Positions 20,120 to 35,916 of a DNA stretch of 64,000 nt are shown one piece after another (the stretch's first letter is position 1; each line of letters opens with the position of its first letter). Under the pieces are notes generated by a model. The model did not search any database, was not told the origin of the DNA, and saw only the letters and a list, made by a program, of their open reading frames with translations. Made by a program: the position numbers and the translations under genes. Source of the DNA: Adiantum capillus-veneris (taxonomy: Eukaryota; Streptophyta; Polypodiopsida; Polypodiales; Pteridaceae); assembly GCA_014529385.2 (NCBI GenBank), contig CM043969.1, positions 9,835,001-9,899,000 of the forward strand, in the 5' to 3' direction.

Positions 20120-23100
20120 ATGAAACATTACAATGCATCTGACTTTCCTTTGGGGGAAGGGCAACCAAATTATAGTTTAAGGGCTGATTTGGTGGGTAGA
20201 AAGGCCGATGTTACCTTTGGGCAACTCATGGAGATGTGTCCCAAGTTAAAGAGGCAATGGAAGCATGTAGTCAACCCCATGAAGAAGGAGCCTGCAAGGG
20301 GGTCAGTGACAGTCTTGTCTTTGAATGAGCTACCTGATATATGTCCTACTATGGATGCATGGCATAAGAGGAAGTTCATTGGAGAGGCTTATATTGATGG
20401 AGGTGCACAGGTATGTGTTATTACTCAGGCTTGTGTATCAAAGTTGGGACTCAACATGGTGAAGAATTCAGGTTTTCGCATAAAGCTTGCCAACCAATCA
20501 AGGGTGAGGTGCTTGGGAGTTGTAAAGGACTTGGAGGTGGATGTATTTGATGTTAAAGTGCTGGTAAATTGCCATGTTATGCCCGCGGGTATTGGTGCTT
20601 TCCCTCTCATCCTTGGAAGACCATGGTTACAGGCAACCAAAGCTATACAGGATTGGGGACATGGTACCATCACTCTCTACAATAGAAGGGGTGATAAGAA
20701 GAGGTTTGACATGGCTAGCAAGAAATATTTGGATGCTGATTTTGATGAGAAAAGTGATGAAGAAGAGTACTCAAGTGAAGAAGAAGACAATGGGGATGAG
20801 GGCAGTGAAGTGGAAGATAGCAGCGATAGTGATCTAGATGTTTCCTCCTTGTTTCTTGAAGAAGAGCATGATGAGAAACAAAGATTTCTTGGCCTTATGG
20901 AGAATGAGGATATCTTTGGTCCTTATGATCAAATTGAAGAGCTGATGCAACCCAAAGTTCAACCTAATGTCAAACAGGAGCTGATACAAGGTATGTTGTC
21001 TTCCAACTTGACTAGTCATGAGAAGGGTGAGTACCTACATATGATACAACAATTTCCCCATTTATTCATCACTTCTTATGAGGAAATTAGAGGCTTTAAG
21101 GGAGAGGAAATCCACATTCCAATCAAGTAAGGAGCTCAGCATGTATGCCAAAAGCTAAGGAGAATGGGACAGGTACAACTTAATGCTTTAAAGGAAGAGG
21201 TAGACAAGCTTCTTGAAGCAGGTTTCATATGTCCTGTGAGAACTGCAGAATGGGTGAGTCCTGTTGTTGTCACACCCAAGAAGGATGGAAAGTGGAGGAT
21301 ATGTGTTGATTTTAAGCCTCTAAACGCAGCCATGAAGAGGGATCCATACCCTCTTCCTTTCATAGATGACATACTTGATTCTATTGCAGGGCATGAGAGG
21401 TATAGCGTATGTGATGGATTCTCTGGATATTTTCAGCTCACCTTGGCTTTGGAAAATCGAAAGAAGACCACATTTATCACGCCATGGGGATGATTTTTTT
21501 ATTGTGTACTTCCTTTTGTTCTTATGAATGGTTGTGCGTGGTATCAAAAGCGCGTCAACAAGGTGTTCTCTCCCTTTCTTGGCAAGTTTGTGAAGGATCT
21601 TATTGATGACTTTTGTGTTTATAGCTCTAGAAAGGATCAGTGTGCAAAGCTTGGGATGGCATTGAAGCAATATGATGAAAGTGGAGGTCAACTCAACCCA
21701 AAGAAGTGTCATCTTGCTCAACCAAGAGTGAAGTTTTTGGGGCATATGATCTCAGAGAATGGGATTGAAGCGGATCCTGACAAAGTGAAGGCTTTGGTGC
21801 TCCTCCCATCACCTAAAGATACAAAGCAACTTTCTACTTTTATTCAAAAGGTGAAGTATATGGCAAGGTTCATTCCTTTGTCCTCTCAACTTCTTTATCC
21901 TCTACAACAAGTAGCAAGGTTGGATCCTCTACAATGGACAAATGAATGTGAAGAGGTTTTTCAAGGTATCAAAGAGGTTCTTGGTTCTCTTCCTGCTATG
22001 CAAGCTCCTAATTGGGATAAGGAGTTTTATGTGAATCCATCAGTAGGTGAGGATGCTATTGGAGCTATGCTTCTTCAACGAGGTAACAATTCCCACTACA
22101 TGAAGCCTATCTATTGTGCTAGCAGGGTGAAGCTAGAGGTGGAGAGAGGCTATACTGAGGTGGAGCTCATTATGGTGAGTGTGATTTATGCATGTAGAAG
22201 GTTTAGGCACTACCTTATCCCTAAACCATTCACATTCCTCACTAGCAACACTCTTCTATCTCAATTGGTGAATAGCCCTACTTTGTCAAAGAGGCTCATG
22301 AAGTGGATTGTGGAGCTACAGGAATTCCAATTCTCTTTTCTTGTTGAGGAGAGTACAAGGGCTACATTGGCTGATTTGCTTACCTATAAGGAAAGCCCAC
22401 TTCTTCTTAAGGAGGATGCAGTGAAGAAGCAACACATGGAAGCTCCTGACATAGACAATGCCTATCTATTGTTTTTTGATGGCTCTTACAGGAAAGCGCA
22501 TGGTGAAGCTTCAGGAGGTGTGGTAGTTTATGATCCTCAAGGTGCTTTGGTAACTAAAAGGAGTTTGAAGCTTACAGCACAAAGCAAGAATGAAGCTGAG
22601 TATGCTACTTTGGAGAAAGGTCTCAACCTTTGCCTTGAGCTTGGCATCCGTCGTGTGAGGGTAAGAGGTGATGCTCTTTTGGTGGTGAAGCAAGTACTTG
22701 GGGTGTGGCAAAGTAAGAATCCAAGGCTAAAAAATATGTGTTTTCAAGTGAAGAATCTGCTTAAGCATTTTGAAGCTTGGAGTTTAAGGCATGTGCACAG
22801 GTCTCAAAATGAAGAAGCACATGGTGCAGCGCAAGCTTCAATTGGGCAATTGTATGTGATAAGGGCTGATTCTCCTCTTTATTTGGTAAGGGAAGCTTTA
22901 GAGAGGGAGGAAGAGTTTCTACAAACAGGTATGCTTCCATCAGAGTTGGAAAAGCCAAAAAAGTACTCCTTCCTACGTCGTGCCAAAAGGTATGTGCTAC
23001 TTGGTGATGCCTTGTATATGAAGGGGGATGATCTTGTGATGAGAAAAGTGCCTTGGAGAGAGGAAATTTATAAAATTTTAGAGGAGAATCATGAGGGTTC

Positions 23101-24268
23101 TTGTGGTGGTCACTTTGCTGCAAAGATCACTTTGCATAAAGTCTTGCAAGAGGGTTATGTGTGGCCAAGTGTTCAACGTGATGTTCATCATTGGTGCAAG
23201 TCTTGTAAAGAGTGTCAAAGCATGGCAAATAGGGTTCTCAAATCATAAATTAGAGGCACCATTGTGGCTTATGATGTGTTTGAGAAGTGGGGTATTGATG
23301 CAATAGGTCCTCTACCTATGACAGCTAGAGGCAAATGTTACATACTTACTGCTGTTGACTATCTATCCAGGTGGGCCGAAGCCAAAGTTGTTAAGCACAT
23401 CACGAGTAAAGATGTTTCCTTATTTATATATGAAGATATTTGCTGCAAATTTGGCATGCCATTGGAGTTACTTTCTGACAAGGGTCCAGGTTTCAGGGGA
23501 GAGTTGGTGGATTATCTATGTGAAAAGCTTCATGTGCATCGCAGGTTTACTACTCCATATTATCCCCAATGCAATGGCATGAATGAAAGGTTTAATGGAG
23601 AGCTCATAAGGATGATTACAAAGATGACAAGAAACAATGTGAAGACTTGGGATTTAGAGCTACCTTGTGCTCTAGGGGCTTATAGGACTGCCATCAAATC
23701 AGGTACTGGTTTTTCTCCCTTCCATCTAGTTTTTGGCAAAGAGGCTTTACTTCCTATTGAGGTGGAGATACCATCCTTGAAGATGATGCTAAAGCTTGAA
23801 GAAGAGCCCAAGGATGCATTCAAGGAAAGAATTTTATATTTGCAATGTGTACAATTGGATAGGGTGTTAGCTTTTTAGCATTATGAGCAGGTCTTGAAGA
23901 AGAATCAAGCAAAGGCAAATGAGAAGGTAAAGAACAAGGACATCAAGAAGGGTGACATGGTGCTTCGTTACAATAGTAAGCTTGATAGAAATTTTCAAAA
24001 GAAATTTCAAATCAAGTGGCAAGGTCCTTTCTTGGTCTTAAACAGGTTTCCGAATGGCACATATCAGCTTGTTGACTTGGATGGTACCCCGCATAAAGCA
24101 CGTGTGAATGGCTACAGGTTGAAGAAGTATATTGCAAGGTTGATGACTATGATTGAGGATGAGCCTTCTTTTGAAGAATTTGCTGATCATGTGGTTAATG
24201 ATGAACATGAGGTGAAGACTCCCTCACGTGGTTTACAGGATCTCTTTTGTGCTGCTGATCATGAATGA
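20120..24268 (+). pseudogene. Tat-like element Pol: protease, RT, two RNase H, integrase
   Basis: One reading frame throughout with stops at 21128 (TAA), 21491 (TGA), 23246 (TAA) and 23876 (TAG). Protease: 'YIDGGAQVCVI' near 20392 (DGGA instead of DTGA) and 'LILGRPWL' near 20607. RT: 'EWVSPVVVTPKKDGKWR' near 21250, 'VDFKPLNA', and 'DLIDDFCVY' near 21597 as the YxDD box. First RNase H: 'FYVNPSVGEDAIGAMLLQ' near 22025 (catalytic Asp changed to Asn/Pro). Second, host-like RNase H: 'FDGSYRKAHGEASGG' near 22474, 'NEAEYATLEKG' and 'VRGDALLVVKQV' to about 22700. Integrase: H-H-C-C zinc finger 23088-23222, then D, D, E in 'WGIDAIGP', 'LLSDKGPGF' and 'NGMNERFNGE'. The C-terminal part 'IKWQGPFLV' has the GPF-type motif. 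The dual RNase H marks the Tat-like lineage. Confidence 0.9.
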
Positions 24269-24295
24269 TCTAGCAGGCTGGGGTGTGGCAAACTA

Positions 24296-25167
24296 TGTTG
24301 GGCGCATTTCTGACACCCTGTTTTTTGTAAATTTGTACATACGGACATGACGCCCGATGTCAACAGAGCGTGTGGGCTTTCTTTTTGTGGGTTTTTTAGC
24401 TTGCTTTAGCAAGCACATGTACATGCACTGCAAGTCGCTAGACTAGTGACAACTGTTGGGCTACTGTAAGTGCCCGTGAGTGAGTTTTTTGAAGTGAGCC
24501 TTGTATATAACTTAAACTCATGTACAAAATAAAAAAAGTTCAGCCAAAGTTCAGAAATTTTCAGGTTTTAGCTCGTTCTGTCTCCTTGGTGCTCTTGGAT
24601 GCAGTTTTTTGCCCCGACTAGCCTTCTCTACATGTAGTCGTGCTGGGACAGCTCTCTGTTCGCGTCAATTTTGCTCATGGGGACGTATGGAATCAATTTT
24701 AGTCATCTTCAGATTTCTCGCCAGTCATTTTTCAAGATTTCTCTCAAGCTTTAAAGTGCCCCAATTGGAGTTGTGCTCATCAGGTTACGACTAGTTCTCT
24801 GCAGGGTTATGGCTATGGCAGCCTAGTGGCAAATTGTGTGTAGACAGATTCGGAGGGCATGTATCTATGAATTGTGGAATTGATGTTGAAGTTGTGGGTT
24901 TGTGATGTTTGATTGTGAAAGGAGAGGCTCTTGTCTTCATATGCATTGGTCGGTGTGTGATGTAAATTCGTGCTTTGACAGGGTTTTGCTCCTATGTGAC
25001 ATAGTCTCTTGGGTGGGCGACGGCTAGTAAATTCCCAAGGGTCTACTCCTATTGGACTTGTGGTGTTTCAAAAGGATTTTGCGAAGCTTTTGGTGTCTTG
25101 TAGTTCTCTTTCAATGCTCTTGGGTGACATCGCTATAGAGGTGTTCCAGTTTGCTTGTTTCCCAACA
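24296..25167 (+). repeat. Tat-like element 3' LTR
   Basis: 872 bp, TGTTGGGCGC...CCCAACA. Differences from the 5' LTR are concentrated in the first 260 bases. Confidence 0.9.
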
Positions 25168-25314
25168 ACGTGATACCCTATTGGCGCCTGCCCCCTCTTC
25201 AATGCTCACACTCAGGTTGGCCTGCAACAACAATAATGTTGGACCTCACCGTAGACGCTTCATTTTCTTGTGACGGAGGTGCAACTAAAGATAGGGAATC
25301 TAAAGCTAGGTTGC

Positions 25315-29142
<3,828 letters not shown>

Positions 29143-30576
29143 CCATGTCAAATTATGAAATGGCCATTAGAGTCATAATACTCTCACACCATCTTGGTAC
29201 CATCTCAACCAAAAATACATAAGAATTTTCTAGATTATCGTCCATCAATTGTGGTGTTTCAACCAATGTAGTTCTCAATAGGTGATAAATCCTAATATGT
29301 ATTGTATCAATATATACTAAAATAATAGAATCAAAATTCCAAAGTATTATGAACCATCATACTACTTTACTTGTATTACATTGTTTATTTACAAAGTAGA
29401 CCAAGGCTTCGTGATCCACAAAGGATGTGATCTTCTTTTTTGATAGATAATTCCATAATTTCTTTAGAGCACATACCGCCCACCATGTTTTCTGAATAGT
29501 ATAATTTTCATCCATAGTATTTAGTTGTATACTTGCATAGAGTGATGGAAAACAATACACCAAGTTGTATACCTTCACCAAGTTGAGCCAATACACAACC
29601 ATTACTAAAGTTTGATGTATTGAAATGAACATGAAGATTTTATCCCAATCAAGTATCTTTACTAATACCAATGTGATTTTGAAATTTTGAAACGACTCAT
29701 TGCAATCACCAATACAATTGAAGCTAGTAACTAAGCCATAAAGGGTCTTAGCTACAACTACATACATGTGTAGGAATCTTTGATAGTATCAACAATGTCC
29801 CATGAATGCTTGAACAAATTATTGTGATTCTATAAAATTGTGTGATTGCCTTGATCTGTCCATGTCAAATTATGAAATGGCCATTAGAGTCATAGTACTC
29901 TCACACCATCTTGGTACCATTTCAACCAAAAATACATAAGAATTTTCTGGATTATCGTCCATCAATTGTTGTGCTTCAACCAATGTAGTTCTTGATAGGT
30001 GATACATCCTAATATATATTGTACCAATATATACTAAAATAGTAGAATCAAAATTCCAAAGTATTATGAACCATCATTTTACTTTACTTGTATTACATTG
30101 TTTATATACAAAGTAGAGCAAGGCTTGGTGATCCACAAAAAAATGTGATGTTCTTTTTTGATAGATAATTCCATAATTTCTTTAGAGCATATACCATGCC
30201 CAACCATTCTCTCTGAATAGTATAATTTTCCTCCATATTATTTAGTTGTATACTTGCATAGAGTGATGGAAAATAATACACCAAGCTGTATACCTTCACC
30301 AAGTTGAGCCAATACACAACCATTAGTAAAGTTTGGCGTATTGACATGCACATGGAAGATTTTATTCGAATCAATTGACTAATACCAATGTGATTTTGAA
30401 ATTTTGAAATGACTCCTTGCAATCACCAATCCAATTGAAGCTAGTATCTAAGCCAATAAGGGTCTTAGCTACAACTGCATACATGTGTATGAATCTTTGA
30501 TAGTATCAACAATGTCCCCTGAATGCTTGAACAAATTATTGTGATTCTTAAAAATTGTGTGATTGCCTTGATCTGT
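29143..30576. repeat. 717-bp tandem duplication, two copies
   Basis: Unit 1 29143-29859 and unit 2 29860-30576 have exactly the same length and differ by roughly 4-5% by eye. Each starts CCATGTCAAATTATG and ends TTGCCTTGATCTGT. Each contains the same minus-strand Ty3 RNase H piece. Confidence 0.9.
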
Positions 30577-30936
30577 TCAAGATTAATCAATATCCCATTT
30601 TTTGAGACTATATGTCTAAGAATCTTACTTTCGCAAACCATAACCACTCAATTTTCAAGATTTCAACAATCCTATATAATTTACACTTCTCAAGATCGTT
30701 CTTAAATGATCCCATCATAATGAAAAAAGGACATAAAAGTCATCTATGTATACTCCTAAGAATATTTGTAGATACCGCACCACCATCACTGCAGATACCG
30801 AATTCATGTGCTCTATTTCATAGAGAAACTCACTAGACTTAAGCTTTTCTATCTCCTCCTTAATATTTTTAGCAAAGGCTTCATTACATATGTGTGGCAT
30901 TTGGCGTATCATTTTTTTAACATTCCTCATAGGCAT
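29357..30936 (-). pseudogene. Ty3 pol fragment (RT and RNase H), internally duplicated and deleted
   Basis: Minus-strand remains of a Ty3 polymerase. From the 5' side: 30936-30715 has 'IRQMPHICNEAFAKNIKEEI' (the strand before the RT palm), then jumps directly to 'YIDDFYVLF' (YxDD), so about 100 codons of RT are deleted. 30647-30465 has 'KILRHIVSKNGI' (LGHIVS motif). RNase H appears twice, at 30422-30102 and 29767-29357: 'CFPSLYASIQLNTMDENYT', 'ALKKLWNYL' and 'FVDHEALVYFVNK'. No LTR, protease or integrase is visible. Frames are broken throughout. Not obviously from the same family as the other Ty3 copies here. Confidence 0.75.
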
Positions 30937-30983
30937 TATGTGTTGATAATCTATGGATCTACCCTATTAGTTTTTGTGCCTTA

Positions 30984-31215
30984 GCCCACACCATACGACT
31001 CTTCTCTTATTTTACTTTGTCGAGATTCATTGTTTTTGCCCACGAGACTTGCCTACTACTTTTAGTTGATGCTTGCATTACTTCACATGGTACACACACC
31101 CACACATCATGGAGCTCTCCTCTTATCTCACTTTGTCTAGATTCATTGTACCTTCCCACGTGACTTGCCTACCACTTTTAGTTGATGATTACATTGACTT
31201 CACATGGTATACACA
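30984..31215. repeat. Two-copy tandem repeat, ~116 bp
   Basis: Copies of the form CTCTTATTTTACTTTGTCGAGATTC...TTGCCTACTACTTTTAGTTGATG...CACATGGTACACACAC start near 30984 and 31100. Non-coding. Confidence 0.75.
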
Positions 31216-31686
31216 CCCCCCCCACACACACACCCATGGAGAAGCATAAATGACGTAGAGAGGATTTGGGACGAACTCCACTCATTTCATAACCTATGAT
31301 GTCATCCAAAGCTCCCTACAAAAGCCTAAATAATGGATTACTATGTATTCGCTCTCTAGTTCAATAATCAATCCATTTCATATTCATTTCTATTGTGCTT
31401 TGAGCAAGGATTTAATATTTACCTAATTACCTAAAATTTTGTGTGATCTCACAAGGTCTTATTAACATAATTACATAATCACATTCAACACGATCACAAA
31501 CATGTCAGTTGAGAGAAACCTGGAAACCCACAAAGCCCACCAGGCAATTTAGTTTTCCCTGTGGGCCCATTGGGCATTTACATTTTCCCTGCGGGCCCGT
31601 CGGGGAAGCCCTAATGCTCGGCGGACTTGTAATTAAATATATAGAGGGCTTTGATTGGACCCGCTGGGTGTTATTTCTTGAGCCCT

Positions 31687-31755
<69 letters not shown>

Positions 31756-31865
31756 TCTTCACATGTATGTCAAGAGGAGAGAGAGGGGGTCATGTGGGAG
31801 CGTTCTCTGTATCGTAGTGCACGGCAAGAGCGGAGTACCTGACCACACAACCTAGGTGTATGTGT

Positions 31866-31896
<31 letters not shown>

Positions 31897-32650
31897 GCAT
31901 TGTGTGGTAGCGTGCCTTTTGTCGAATTGCACGATAGTCATAAGGTACCTTACCACACAATGTGAGTGTGTGCATAAGATGTTAAACGGAATAATGCTTA
32001 CCACCACAAGGGCATCACCTCGATTATGCAAAGAATATGGTGTTTTTGTGGTAAGTATTGGCTCACTGTCTGGGTACTACATCGGTAACGTGACGATTCT
32101 AGTATCCTTATGGTGAGTCAACTTCCCTTCCACTTTCCAAAAAAACATATGAACATCGGTCGATAACGCAGCCATATGTTTCTTGTATGCAAGCCAATAT
32201 TTCTCTTTAGATTTGGGCGATACACAATCGGTAACATGGCTAATTGAGTTGTTTGTTAGAAGCATTTGTTTTTGCATAAATGTGGGGTTCAGGTCATTTA
32301 CCCGGCCTTATGAACGCCATTTAATTTATACGTGCATATGCAATTCATTTTTTAAGTATTAAGTATATGAAATACTTGGTCGGTAATGCGGCCATGAAGA
32401 GTATTTCATATACAAATGTTATAATTGTTTGAAGTTGTTGTTTTTAAGTGTTCTTGTGAAAATCTATACTATCTAACCATATTCAAAAGAATGTTTTATT
32501 CATCAATCATTGTTGCTATTTTAAATGCTACATTTACAGAAGTAATATTCACACTATGCTATTTCTCTATGTCTACAAATAGCTAATATACTTTCAATTT
32601 ATAAAAGTATATGCATCCACGTAGACATGTAATTTTCTCTTTCACTTTTT
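31216..32650. other. No gene seen; GC-rich patch and microsatellites
   Basis: Contains a CCCRNNGGG-rich patch with a TATA-like AATATATAGAGG (31540-31660), (GA)n at 31690-31752 and (GT)n at 31866-31894. The rest is AT-rich with no convincing reading frame. The patch may be the remains of an LTR. Confidence 0.5.
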
Positions 32651-32659
32651 TTTTTTGCT

Positions 32660-33000
32660 CAAGCTGCCATTCATCAAAGGCCGTGCAGTTAAAAGTGTCA
32701 ATCACAAAGCACACTTATTACAGAGGAGTGATTCTAATGTATAAAAGTGCATGCAAAACCGAGTTTCAAGAGGAAGCTTCAACATCATTGACATGTGCAT
32801 TTTGTATCAATTGAGCACTCTTTGTCATTTCAAGATGAACTTCACAACTTGTTGCACTGTGTCAACTATTTTGGTAAACCATGTGGTTTCTTCACTAGTA
32901 TACCAATCCTTCAACACCAAGTTTAAACTGTACGTTGCCATGCTGTGGCACGTGATATACACAAAAACAGATGCCATGTTTGAAGGCGTGTGCATACCTT
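32660..33000 (-). pseudogene. hAT transposase fragment
   Basis: On the minus strand the DNA translates in pieces as 'LVLKDWYTSE', 'VVKFILK' and 'MLKLPLETRFCMHFYTLESLL'. These match, in the same order, 'LVLQDWYKKQ', 'VVKFILKRQRV' and 'ILKLPCENRFYTNFYTMESLL' of the + strand hAT pseudogene at 37.9-38.1 kb. Several stops. Only the middle of the transposase, after the DUF659 domain, is present. Confidence 0.75.
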
Positions 33001-33176
33001 GTCGGGCAAGCGAGGCCCAGGACGTAGCACCGTTGCATGTTTTATCCCATTAAAACATACCTAATTTGCTTTAGTTATGTAAAAATGTCAAGTGTTTGAA
33101 AGTGGCACGCTCTTTTTCCTAAAAAGTTCAATGCAAGCGATCTTGGCCAAAAATAGCAAATTTTGTACGCAGGTGT

Positions 33177-34066
33177 TGTCGTGTAGCTCCGGTCCCATGG
33201 TAAGAAAGATACCTTGAAGATGCACATTGAGATTAATTGAAGATTACCTAATTAATGATCAATGTTCAGGGCTTGCTAACAAGCTAGTTTTACCATTAAT
33301 GTATGCCAAATGTAGATTTAAATGACCAAATGATGCATTGATGATGCTAAAAGGAATATGCTTGAGGTTATCATAGATGGGATATTATGATCTAGAACTA
33401 CACTTCTTGGAGTGCTCTATCGGACTATCTTTATGGCTCATCGATTGGAGCTACGATTAAGAAGTTATGGCAGTTTGAAGTTTGAGTTAATTGTAGATCT
33501 GTACCGGATTGGGCAAGTGCAGTTGAGGGATGAGAGATGAAGAGAATGGATGGTCCTGTAGTGCTAACTTTGTGGCGCATTTCGGTCTTTTCAAATCAGC
33601 AATCACAATTCTAGCTGCCAACATATTGGCCATTAAAGATTCACTGGGGGCCGATTCTGTACGAGTCTGGTCCGCTCGATCGGTGTGCAATTTGGAAAAT
33701 ATTGATAGCAAGAGATGCCGATTATAACATTTGTTGATGGCAAGAATCTCAAGAAAGTTTTAACCAAATGCAATGGGAAGACCTTCTGCCAAATCCAATC
33801 ACCTATACTTGCATCTCGCGAGCAAGTAACTTCGATGATATTTTCGACTAGGGGCTACTGAAAAATAATCATTGATTTGGCCGATGTGTATACCTAATGT
33901 GGTGTGCATTAGGAGGTGCCTTGATTAATATGACCACCAAGGGCCATTAACCCAAATGGGTGTGCAAACGCTTCAAATTGGCCACCCAAAACCCTGAAGG
34001 GGTTATTGTTTATTGGGAAAAGAAAAAAAAAAGGGAGGCCTAGCATGCAGGCAGCGAACGGCACAG

Positions 34067-34134
<68 letters not shown>

Positions 34135-35041
34135 CTCGTGCTAGCCTGGGGAAAGCTCGGATGAGCTTCACGATGAAACAAAAGTTGTTTAGCATGGTGA
34201 TGCGGCCCTATTTGGCAGTTTTCATGCCCCAGTGCTAAGCAAGAGGGCTTTTTTATGCTCCCTAGCAAACAACGGGGCCATCGTTGCTTAGGGAGGGGAG
34301 CCTATTTATGGAGACTGAATGCAAAGAGAAGAGCATACTAAATGGGGGGGGGGGGGAATTGCATGAGGAGGAAGGATGTTTGAACGTGAGGAGGAGCAAG
34401 AGGAAGGAGGGTTTGCAATCTCTTGCTCTCGACCTCAAGGAGAAAGGACTTCATCTCTTTCTCTCTTGCTCTCGTGATCAAGAAAGGAAGAACTCAATCT
34501 GTTTCTCCCTCACTCTATACATTAAGAAGGAAAGGAACAATCTCTTGCTTGGAGCAAGGAAGGAGTGAATCTCTCTCTGGGAGCAAGGAAGAAGAAACAT
34601 ATCTCTCTCGACCTTGATTTGGGAACATTAAAGAAGGGAAGTACGAAGAATATTTAGATCAATTGAAGGAAGCCGCAGAAAGTGCAGAGAGCTCATGAGG
34701 ATAGTTGAAGCAGGTAAATCAACATTCAAAACTTTCCATCATCGTCATCAGTCTGAAGGTTAATTAATCATCTTATTAAACCCCCATGTCGTTAATAGCC
34801 CGATTAATCTGTAAAGGGAGCTTAAACTCCTATTTACCAGTTAATCCAAGTGTTGGTGCTGCTCACAGCCCGCCTTGGCTATCGATTACATTGTACTCAA
34901 ACCTTGACTTGATTAATTGAAGTTTATAGTGATTACTAGAACCACTTTTATTTGTTGTTCTCGTTCTATCTCTTCCACACCTCTCATAGCCAGAGGCCCC
35001 GCACCTACCCGGCTCACGTTTCAATCCCATATCCCCCGACA
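33177..35041 (+). repeat. LTR of Ty3 family copy B
   Basis: Begins TGTCGTGTAGC and ends CCCCCGACA, a perfect 5-bp terminal inverted repeat TGTCG/CGACA. Contains (GA)n at 34070-34132, a 12-G run near 34345 and purine-rich sequence. Short open frames within it (33909-34617) have matching shadows in copy C and are not taken as genes. Confidence 0.8.
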
Positions 35042-35045
35042 AACT

Positions 35046-35061
35046 TGGTGAACCCGACATG
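35046..35061 (+). other. Primer binding site of Ty3 family
   Basis: TGGTGAACCCGACATG, four bases after the LTR; nearly the same as TGGTGTACCCGACACG at 11911 in copy A. The cognate tRNA is not identified. Confidence 0.6.
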
Positions 35062-35121
35062 AATGCAAGCCGGGGTGGGATATTTATAACGAGGAATATT
35101 TCTACACCGCAGGAGGCAGCC

Positions 35122-35595
35122 ATGCAACAGATGATGCACTAATTTGCAGCATACAGGCAACAATAGCAAGCCGCCCAGCAGTAGTATAATTTGCAAGAGC
35201 GGTTTCGTAAAGCTCGGCAGACAGTTACATATACGTTACAACAATTTGAAGGCCGGGATATTAGCAAATTTTGCAATATCTATGAGCAGGAAATGGAAGA
35301 TAATGGAATCGATGATCAAAATGGAGGGGAAGGGCTTCATTTAATTGCAGTGCCATAACTTAGGAGCCGAATTAGACAGATTCAGGCGGCTCAAGGCCCA
35401 ATTTGGTAGGAATTCAAGAAGGCAATGTAGGAGGAATATTTTCTTGAGGATCCACAAAGGATGACCAGACAGAGCTTTATGAAGTGGGTGCAAAAGAAAA
35501 ATAAAAATTTATCAGCACGAGAGTTGTTATAGGAGTTTGAAAAGAAATTTGACCAATTGTCCTCGACCAAGGATTTCATTCACGTCTTCATGTGA
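35122..35595 (+). pseudogene. Ty3 gag N-terminal part (copy B)
   Basis: One frame from ATG 35122 to TGA 35593-35595 (158 codons) with seven internal stops. Readable segments: 'LQQFEGRDISKFCNIYEQEM', 'RIRQIQAAQGPIW', 'EEYFLEDPQRMTRQSFMKW' and 'EFEKKFDQLSSTK'. These fit a Ty3 capsid. Most stops sit where Gln or Arg would be expected (TAG or TAA after CA/CG codons), pointing to C-to-T decay. The gag homology ends at 'SSTK', the same point that copy C covers from its own side with a short overlap, so B and C are different copies. Confidence 0.75.
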
Positions 35596-35639
35596 AGTGC
35601 GAAGTGGTAATAACTCATGTCATGAGAGTGTTAATAACA

Positions 35640-35916
35640 TCAAATTCACAAGCACCTATTGGAACTAGCCTTTCCTGGTAGCCCGACGGTATTTTTGGTT
35701 GGCCCGATGGGACCCGACGAGCGAGCAGTCATACCTGGCAAGCTCGGTTATATCCTCCTCTTGCCCCCCATTTTTGGAGGTGTCTATATAAACGATGTCT
35801 CATACTTGACTCCATTTATTTTATCACACTTGTTGGCTTATTTGAGGTCTTGGTTTTCATTCAGGTAGCTTTGATTCCTATGTTTTTTAATGACACAAAT
35901 TTTTACGACTGACTTT
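35640..35916. other. GC-rich patch with TATA-like box
   Basis: CCCGACGG, GCCCGATGGGACCCGACG (35680-35720) followed by TCTATATAAACGATG near 35785. Similar in style to 31540-31660 and, inverted, 48140-48300. No gene. Confidence 0.4.

Larger units (their letters stand above)
18057..25167 (+). mobile_element. Ty3 retrotransposon, Tat-like, nearly complete
   Basis: 7.1-kb element with two long LTRs (858 and 872 bp), TGTTGGGCGC...CCCAACA, about 3% different by eye. It has a candidate primer site, gag, and one long pol frame. The order protease, RT, RNase H, second RNase H, integrase is the layout of the Tat/Ogre branch of plant Ty3 elements; no chromodomain is seen. The bases ACGT flank both ends (18053-18056 and 25168-25171), consistent with a short target duplication. 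The pol frame is broken only by four in-frame stops with no indels, so it is young compared with the rest of the window. Confidence 0.9.
33177..35600 (+). mobile_element. Ty3 family copy B: complete LTR, primer site, gag start
   Basis: Long terminal repeat of 1,865 bp followed by primer site and the first part of gag; sequence homology to the family stops at about 35575-35595. The LTR is recognised because its first 1.3 kb recur at 53864-55208 directly after the pol of copy C. It lacks the rest of gag and all of pol. Confidence 0.8.

Noticed and set aside
19551..20168. 205-codon minus-strand frame
   Set aside because: Shadow of the intact gag and pol start on the + strand; His/Ser-rich without motifs.
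33909..34617. Several open frames with Ser/Leu or Glu/Arg runs
   Set aside because: Generated by GA/TC repeats and purine-rich LTR sequence; they recur in copy C with shifts and have no conserved domain.
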